Shown: positions 59,763 through 64,000 of the stretch, piece after piece
Position numbering within the stretch: position 1 is the stretch's first letter
How the letters are laid out: every line of letters starts with the position of its first letter
Origin: an uncultured Brachyspira sp.
Lineage (GTDB): Bacteria > Spirochaetota > Brachyspiria > Brachyspirales > Brachyspiraceae
Length of the DNA stretch: 64,000 bases
Assembly (NCBI RefSeq): GCF_944393015.1
Contig: NZ_CALXYQ010000005.1
Location: 50,226-114,225, forward strand
Direction: 5' to 3'
The notes under the pieces: model-generated
The model's database searches: none
Told to the model about the DNA's origin: nothing
Seen by the model: only the letters and a program-made list of their open reading frames with translations
Made by a program: the position numbers and the translations under genes

Positions 59763-62700
59763 TCACTCTAACCCATAAATCCTCAAAACAAACACATCAA
59801 CTTCATTCTGCAATTCTTTTAATAGCTTTTCCTCTGTAACCTCATCAATAACCCCATTAATCCTGTCTTCCCTTATACTCTTGCCCCTGTCAAATAATGC
59901 CTCAGCCTCTTTTAACTGCTTTTCTGTAGGTATAATAATAGGTAATTGTCTCATATCATTTATCTGCAAATTAACAGTATTATTTATAAAAGTTCTCAAA
60001 TAATAAAAAATAAAGTACGAATTAAGTAAAATTAAAAAATATTTAGCTGAAGTTTTTTCATATAAAGTATATAAACTCATACTAGCAACATCATTTATTG
60101 AAACTTCTTTATATCTACCCTTTATATATTGAGAATTAGGATTTAAAACATTATTCCAACTAAAACCACTCTTAAAAAAGAAATTATAACCCTGCCATCT
60201 TGCTTTACTGTCCGTCTTCAATATATCAACATTTTTTTTACTCCAATCTATCGCATAAACTGTAGGAGCATACCATTTATTCCCATCTTTATCCCCTTTA
60301 TCATAAGGTACAAAACTTCTTTGATTATTTATACCATCTTCTTTTTCTTCCAATGTTAAAGTATTTAAATCTGCCATTTCTTCTTTTGAAACTATCCTAT
60401 AAATAAAACCCTGACCAAAGGAATTTTTACCATATTTTTCTTTAATACTATCAAAAAGTTTTCTTATATCAATTTCATTCATTTTAGATATATCATAATT
60501 AGTTTTATTTTCTTTATTAAATTTGTTTAACTTTTCTATTCTTTGACTATAAACCCTTTCTGCATCTTTAGTATTTTCAAGAACCCCTACATATACACCA
60601 TTATCACCTGTTTGAAGTCCAACTCCTCCATCAGTTATCAATCCCAACAAAGTAATATCTCCAGCTTTCAAAGAATTTCTATAAGCATCTAATTGTTTTT
60701 CATTTTTCTCTATATCTTTACTTGTCTTTATCAAATGCCATTTATCTTTATACAAAATAGACGCTTTACTTACTAATTTTTTATAAAGCATTAAATTATA
60801 TTCTGTAGGTGTAAAGAAAATACAATTAGGAGAATTCACAAAATAACTAACATCTATTTCTATTTTATTTTTTTTAGAAACAGGATTTTCTTCTTTTGTA
60901 TTATCGCTGTAATGCATCTTATAATTTTTTTCTTCTCTATTTATAAGGCTTACTATAGCAGGCTCAACTTCTGCATGTTCAAAAACATTACCTGTATTAA
61001 TTATCTCTAATAATCTTTTACTTTGAAGCAATTTTCTAAGTCCGATTTTTGTCTGAATTGTTAAAAAGCTATTAGATGTTATATAAGATAATACTGAATT
61101 ATCATCTAAAAGTTTTATACCCTTAATAAAGAAATAATAATATAAATCATCTTGTATGCCGTATAACTTTTTATAATTTTCCATATCTTTAGATGATATT
61201 TCTTTATTTGAAACATACGGCGGATTGCCTATTACCAAATCAAATTTATCTACTCCAAACATCAAACCGCTGTCAAAAAAATCATAGCTTTTTAGCATGT
61301 CAAACGGATTATAATTTTCTAGTTTCGCATTATGATTAGAATACTCCTTTATAAGATTTAAAATCTCTTTCCTTATCTTGCTTTTATTCTCATAACTAGC
61401 ATTAAAATACTCCCTCATATTTTTTATAAGTTCATTCTTGTCCCAAGTAAGAGAAATCAAATTCACTTCTTTATCATCAAGCTCTATCAAACTATTAGCC
61501 GATACTATTTTAAACTCCAAATTAGGAAGTATCTCCAAATCTATAAACTTCTCATCGCTTTTTATATCTGTATAATAACTGCTCTTTAATAATTCTATCC
61601 ATAACCTTAAACGGCATATATTTACAGAATTCGGATTTATATCAACCCCGTAAAGCTGATTACTTATAATATGCTCCTTAGCCTCAAATAATGTCTTTTC
61701 TATCTCCTGCTTTCTATCCGTAATATTATCATTTTCTATATTATACTTAAAATGTGTACCGTCTATATAATTTATAACTAGCTCATCTTCCGATATATTA
61801 ACATCTATATTATCATGCAAAACTCTAAACTCGCTCTTTATCCTTATAAGCTCATTTAAACAAGCCACCAAAAAGTGCCCGCTTCCGCATGCAGGGTCTA
61901 TTATCTTTATAGAATCCAAAATATTTTTTATATTATCCCTATAAATATGTATATTAGCCCTCACATAATTTTTTACTTCATTAATATTTTCAAAATGTGT
62001 ATCTGTAAAATATTTATTAAACTTCTCAATTATAATCTTCTCTATGCTGTACCTTGACATATACATAGTAATAGCAGGCGGAGTAAAATGCGAACCGTCT
62101 TTATAACCGTTAAGCCTTTCAAATACAAGACCCAAAACTGAAGATTTTATTATTGTATTTTTATCTACATTCTTAGCATCAGCATTAAATACATAACAAT
62201 TCAAAAATCTAAGTATATACTCCAAAAATGTTAATTGACTGCTGTTAAAATCCCTATCATTATAAAGTATGCTTCCAGACATTACTTTCATTCTTGAATC
62301 ATTATTCAATTTTGTTATAGAAAAAATCAGCTCATCTTTACCCTCTTCAAATAATGAACTATTCAAATACGGTATATAATTATAATCATTATTAGACGAC
62401 CTCATATTTTTAGGCTTAGCAAGCACATTAAAAAATAATGTATATAAATAATTATAATCTTTAATCTTAAAAGGATTTAATATATCCAAATGCTTATCAT
62501 TCCTAAAAGTTCTAAGCTGTGCCTCAAGTATTTTTAAAAATAATATTCTATTCACCCAAATAATATTAAGCTTCAAAGCCTCATCAAATATTTCATTTTC
62601 ATTTGTTTTATCAGGACTATTTCTAATTACGTCCATAGTGATCCTTATTAAACTATTATCAACATTAGATAAACGTAATTTTTTTTCTTTATCTTCTTCA

Positions 62701-63422
62701 AGCCCCATCATATAAATTATTTCTTTATAAAATGTATTAGATATGGAATTAATATCATTTCCAAGTTTAACAGAACAAATATTATAAGAATTAAAAAATC
62801 TGTATATAAGAACATCGTCATCATTAAATAAATCTATCTTATACCCTACAACCTCAAGATTAATATTTTCTAAAAATCCGCCGCAAATCTTATAAAAAGT
62901 TTCATTTTTTACTTTACTGTTTTCATTAAAATAATTTACTATCTGATTATCATTAATAAGTTTTTCAAAATCATATTTAGAAAATAAATACACTTTTTCA
63001 AAATTCGTAATAATAATATTATCAATATTAAAATCTTTATTATCTTTATTTTTTCTGCTTTTATAATAATAAAGTATAGTCTGATAAAAAGCCTTATTAT
63101 TATAATTATTATCATCAATCATTTCTAATGTATTATTATAATTTTTAGTTTCTATAATAGTTTTAATATTATCATCAAATTTTATAACCAAATCTATTTT
63201 ACCACTTGTATTGCAATTGTATCCGAAAGCATTAACTAAAAATTTATTTAATATACCCTTACAATGTTCTTCTGATTCCCCTTTAACTTTAGCATTATTT
63301 ATTTCATTTCTATACCATTTAATATCTATTTTAAAATAATCTAATTTATCATTATCAATTTCATAATTTAATAGATTTCTTAATTTTAATAATTCTTTTG
63401 CATTTTTTGTAATAGACTTCAT
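59763..63422 (-). CDS. Type IIG-like restriction-modification enzyme (N6-adenine methyltransferase)
   Basis: The protein has 1219 residues from the ATG at 63422, chosen for GGAG 8 bases upstream; an open extension to 63494 runs over the ileS terminator. N-terminal nuclease motif KIDLVI (Asp77) ... ETK (Glu91, Lys93); SAM motif DPACGSG (509-515); LYGVDINPNSVNICRLRLWI; methylase motif NPPY (733-736) in FDLVIGNPPYVSNK; a C-terminal target-recognition domain ends YGLE. Nuclease and methylase are thus in one chain, as in Eco57I-type enzymes. BREX PglX is a possible alternative for the methylase part, but the nuclease motif and lack of other BREX genes argue against it. No simple repeat lies near the start. 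Confidence 0.85.
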   Translation of the reverse strand: MKSITKNAKELLKLRNLLNYEIDNDKLDYFKIDIKWYRNEINNAKVKGESEEHCKGILNKFLVNAFGYNCNTSGKIDLVIKFDDNIKTIIETKNYNNTLEMIDDNNYNNKAFYQTILYYYKSRKNKDNKDFNIDNIIITNFEKVYLFSKYDFEKLINDNQIVNYFNENSKVKNETFYKICGGFLENINLEVVGYKIDLFNDDDVLIYRFFNSYNICSVKLGNDINSISNTFYKEIIYMMGLEEDKEKKLRLSNVDNSLIRITMDVIRNSPDKTNENEIFDEALKLNIIWVNRILFLKILEAQLRTFRNDKHLDILNPFKIKDYNYLYTLFFNVLAKPKNMRSSNNDYNYIPYLNSSLFEEGKDELIFSITKLNNDSRMKVMSGSILYNDRDFNSSQLTFLEYILRFLNCYVFNADAKNVDKNTIIKSSVLGLVFERLNGYKDGSHFTPPAITMYMSRYSIEKIIIEKFNKYFTDTHFENINEVKNYVRANIHIYRDNIKNILDSIKIIDPACGSGHFLVACLNELIRIKSEFRVLHDNIDVNISEDELVINYIDGTHFKYNIENDNITDRKQEIEKTLFEAKEHIISNQLYGVDINPNSVNICRLRLWIELLKSSYYTDIKSDEKFIDLEILPNLEFKIVSANSLIELDDKEVNLISLTWDKNELIKNMREYFNASYENKSKIRKEILNLIKEYSNHNAKLENYNPFDMLKSYDFFDSGLMFGVDKFDLVIGNPPYVSNKEISSKDMENYKKLYGIQDDLYYYFFIKGIKLLDDNSVLSYITSNSFLTIQTKIGLRKLLQSKRLLEIINTGNVFEHAEVEPAIVSLINREEKNYKMHYSDNTKEENPVSKKNKIEIDVSYFVNSPNCIFFTPTEYNLMLYKKLVSKASILYKDKWHLIKTSKDIEKNEKQLDAYRNSLKAGDITLLGLITDGGVGLQTGDNGVYVGVLENTKDAERVYSQRIEKLNKFNKENKTNYDISKMNEIDIRKLFDSIKEKYGKNSFGQGFIYRIVSKEEMADLNTLTLEEKEDGINNQRSFVPYDKGDKDGNKWYAPTVYAIDWSKKNVDILKTDSKARWQGYNFFFKSGFSWNNVLNPNSQYIKGRYKEVSINDVASMSLYTLYEKTSAKYFLILLNSYFIFYYLRTFINNTVNLQINDMRQLPIIIPTEKQLKEAEALFDRGKSIREDRINGVIDEVTEEKLLKELQNEVDVFVLRIYGLE

Positions 63423-63479
63423 AAATAATACTCCAATTGTAATGATATTATTATACAGTAAAACAAAATAAAAACAAAC

Positions 63480-63516
63480 AAAAAAGGCAGCCATTATTCA
63501 TAGCCGCCCTTTTATA
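63480..63516 (-). terminator. terminator of ileS
   Basis: On the minus strand AAAAGGGCGGCTAT pairs with ATGGCTGCCTTTTTT with one mismatch and one bulge, followed by more T. It lies between ileS and the restriction enzyme. Confidence 0.75.
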
Positions 63517-63538
63517 ATATATAAATATTAATTATTTT

Positions 63539-64000
63539 TTATCTCACTGCCTCAGCACATCTAGTACATAACTCTTTATGCTCGCTGTCTGTCCCTACAC
63601 TGTCATAATGTCCCCAACAGCGTACGCATTTTTCATGACTAGCTTTCTCTGTCTTAACGAAAGAAACACCGCCCTCTATAAATGTATCGTCCTTACTGTC
63701 AGAAAGTGTTACTTTACTTACGATGAATATTTCGTTTAAATATTTTTCATATTTAGTAAGTAATTCTTTAGTTGCTGGTTCTTTAGTGCATATTGTTACA
63801 TAAGCCTCTAAAGATTTACCTATTGTGCTATTATCTCTAGCTCTTTCAAGTGATAATAATACATCATCGCGTACTTTAAGAATTGAAGCCCATTCTTTTT
63901 CTAAATCTAAATCAATTAAATTGTCATCAGCTTTAGGATATAACTCTAAATGTACAGAAGAAGCATTTTCTCCTTTGTAGTATCCCCAAACCTCATCAGT
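63539..64000 (-). CDS. ileS: isoleucyl-tRNA synthetase, C-terminal part (5' end outside window)
   Basis: The frame runs from the window edge to TAA at 63541-63539, 153 residues. SVHLELYPKADDNLIDLDLE, KVRDDVLLSLERARD and the zinc-finger tail EKCVRCWGHYD...LCTRCAEAVR are the C-terminal anticodon-binding and zinc-binding end of IleRS. It charges tRNA-Ile in the cytoplasm. Its terminator borders the accessory island, so ileS marks the island's right edge. Confidence 0.93.
   Translation of the reverse strand, partial: TDEVWGYYKGENASSVHLELYPKADDNLIDLDLEKEWASILKVRDDVLLSLERARDNSTIGKSLEAYVTICTKEPATKELLTKYEKYLNEIFIVSKVTLSDSKDDTFIEGGVSFVKTEKASHEKCVRCWGHYDSVGTDSEHKELCTRCAEAVR

Noticed and set aside
63423..63494. 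24-residue N-terminal extension of the large restriction enzyme
   Set aside because: It would run through the ileS terminator, and the ATG at 63422 has a good ribosome-binding site.

Overview
The window is very AT-rich (coding and non-coding alike) and looks like the chromosome of a spirochaete, most probably Brachyspira. The inference rests on the low GC content, several methyl-accepting chemotaxis proteins (MCPs), a MAF/DUF115 flagellin-modification-type protein, many TPR and lipobox-bearing envelope proteins, and GC-rich palindromic repeats scattered between genes. No database search was possible, so genus and family names come from recognised motifs.

Layout. 1-3.0 kb: 3' end of an alkaline phosphatase, a repeat-filled gap, thiD and a receiver-PilZ protein. 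3.0-11 kb: a GH13 enzyme, a GAF-rich histidine kinase, an unknown coiled-coil protein, a DUF3810 membrane metallopeptidase, a 59-residue zinc-ribbon protein missed by length cut-offs, and two paralogous membrane proteins. 11-14.1 kb: small exported proteins on the minus strand, including a Gly/Tyr/Arg-rich Spy/ZraP-like protein, a DUF4349 lipoprotein and a TPR protein. 14.1-20.7 kb: three related MCP genes, one frameshifted. 20.8-31.8 kb: housekeeping genes (tgt, rsmG, ispF, a squalene/phytoene synthase-like gene, an amino-acid/dicarboxylate symporter) plus TPR and unknown proteins. 32-45.5 kb: PstS-like protein, LRR lipoprotein, purD, Rpn-family nuclease, ispA, MAF-like gene behind a near-consensus sigma-28 promoter, a broken MCP, rpmE and a B3/B4 protein. 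46.4-49.4 kb: an RND pump with a damaged 5' end.

50-63.5 kb is an accessory, defence-like island: a DUF4160/DUF2442 pair, 1.6 kb of degenerate hairpin repeats, a two-gene operon whose second product carries a HEPN-like Rx3H motif, two single-chain restriction-modification enzymes, and a reverse transcriptase (RT) of the unknown-group/abortive-infection type just downstream of the second enzyme. The end of ileS closes the window.

Two themes stand out. First, simple-sequence tracts sit exactly where genes go out of frame: eight GTTGACT heptamers directly after the start codon of one restriction-modification gene (six or nine copies would be in frame, so it reads as OFF), an A tract and a tetranucleotide repeat in one MCP, and a T7 tract in another. 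Second, several dispersed repeat families fill the gaps: a ~310-bp element of three nested inverted repeats (R1), a ~300-bp element with a consensus promoter at its right end (R2), a CGCACGG/GTGCGG hairpin family concentrated in the island (R3), and a ~60-bp hairpin at gene ends (R4).
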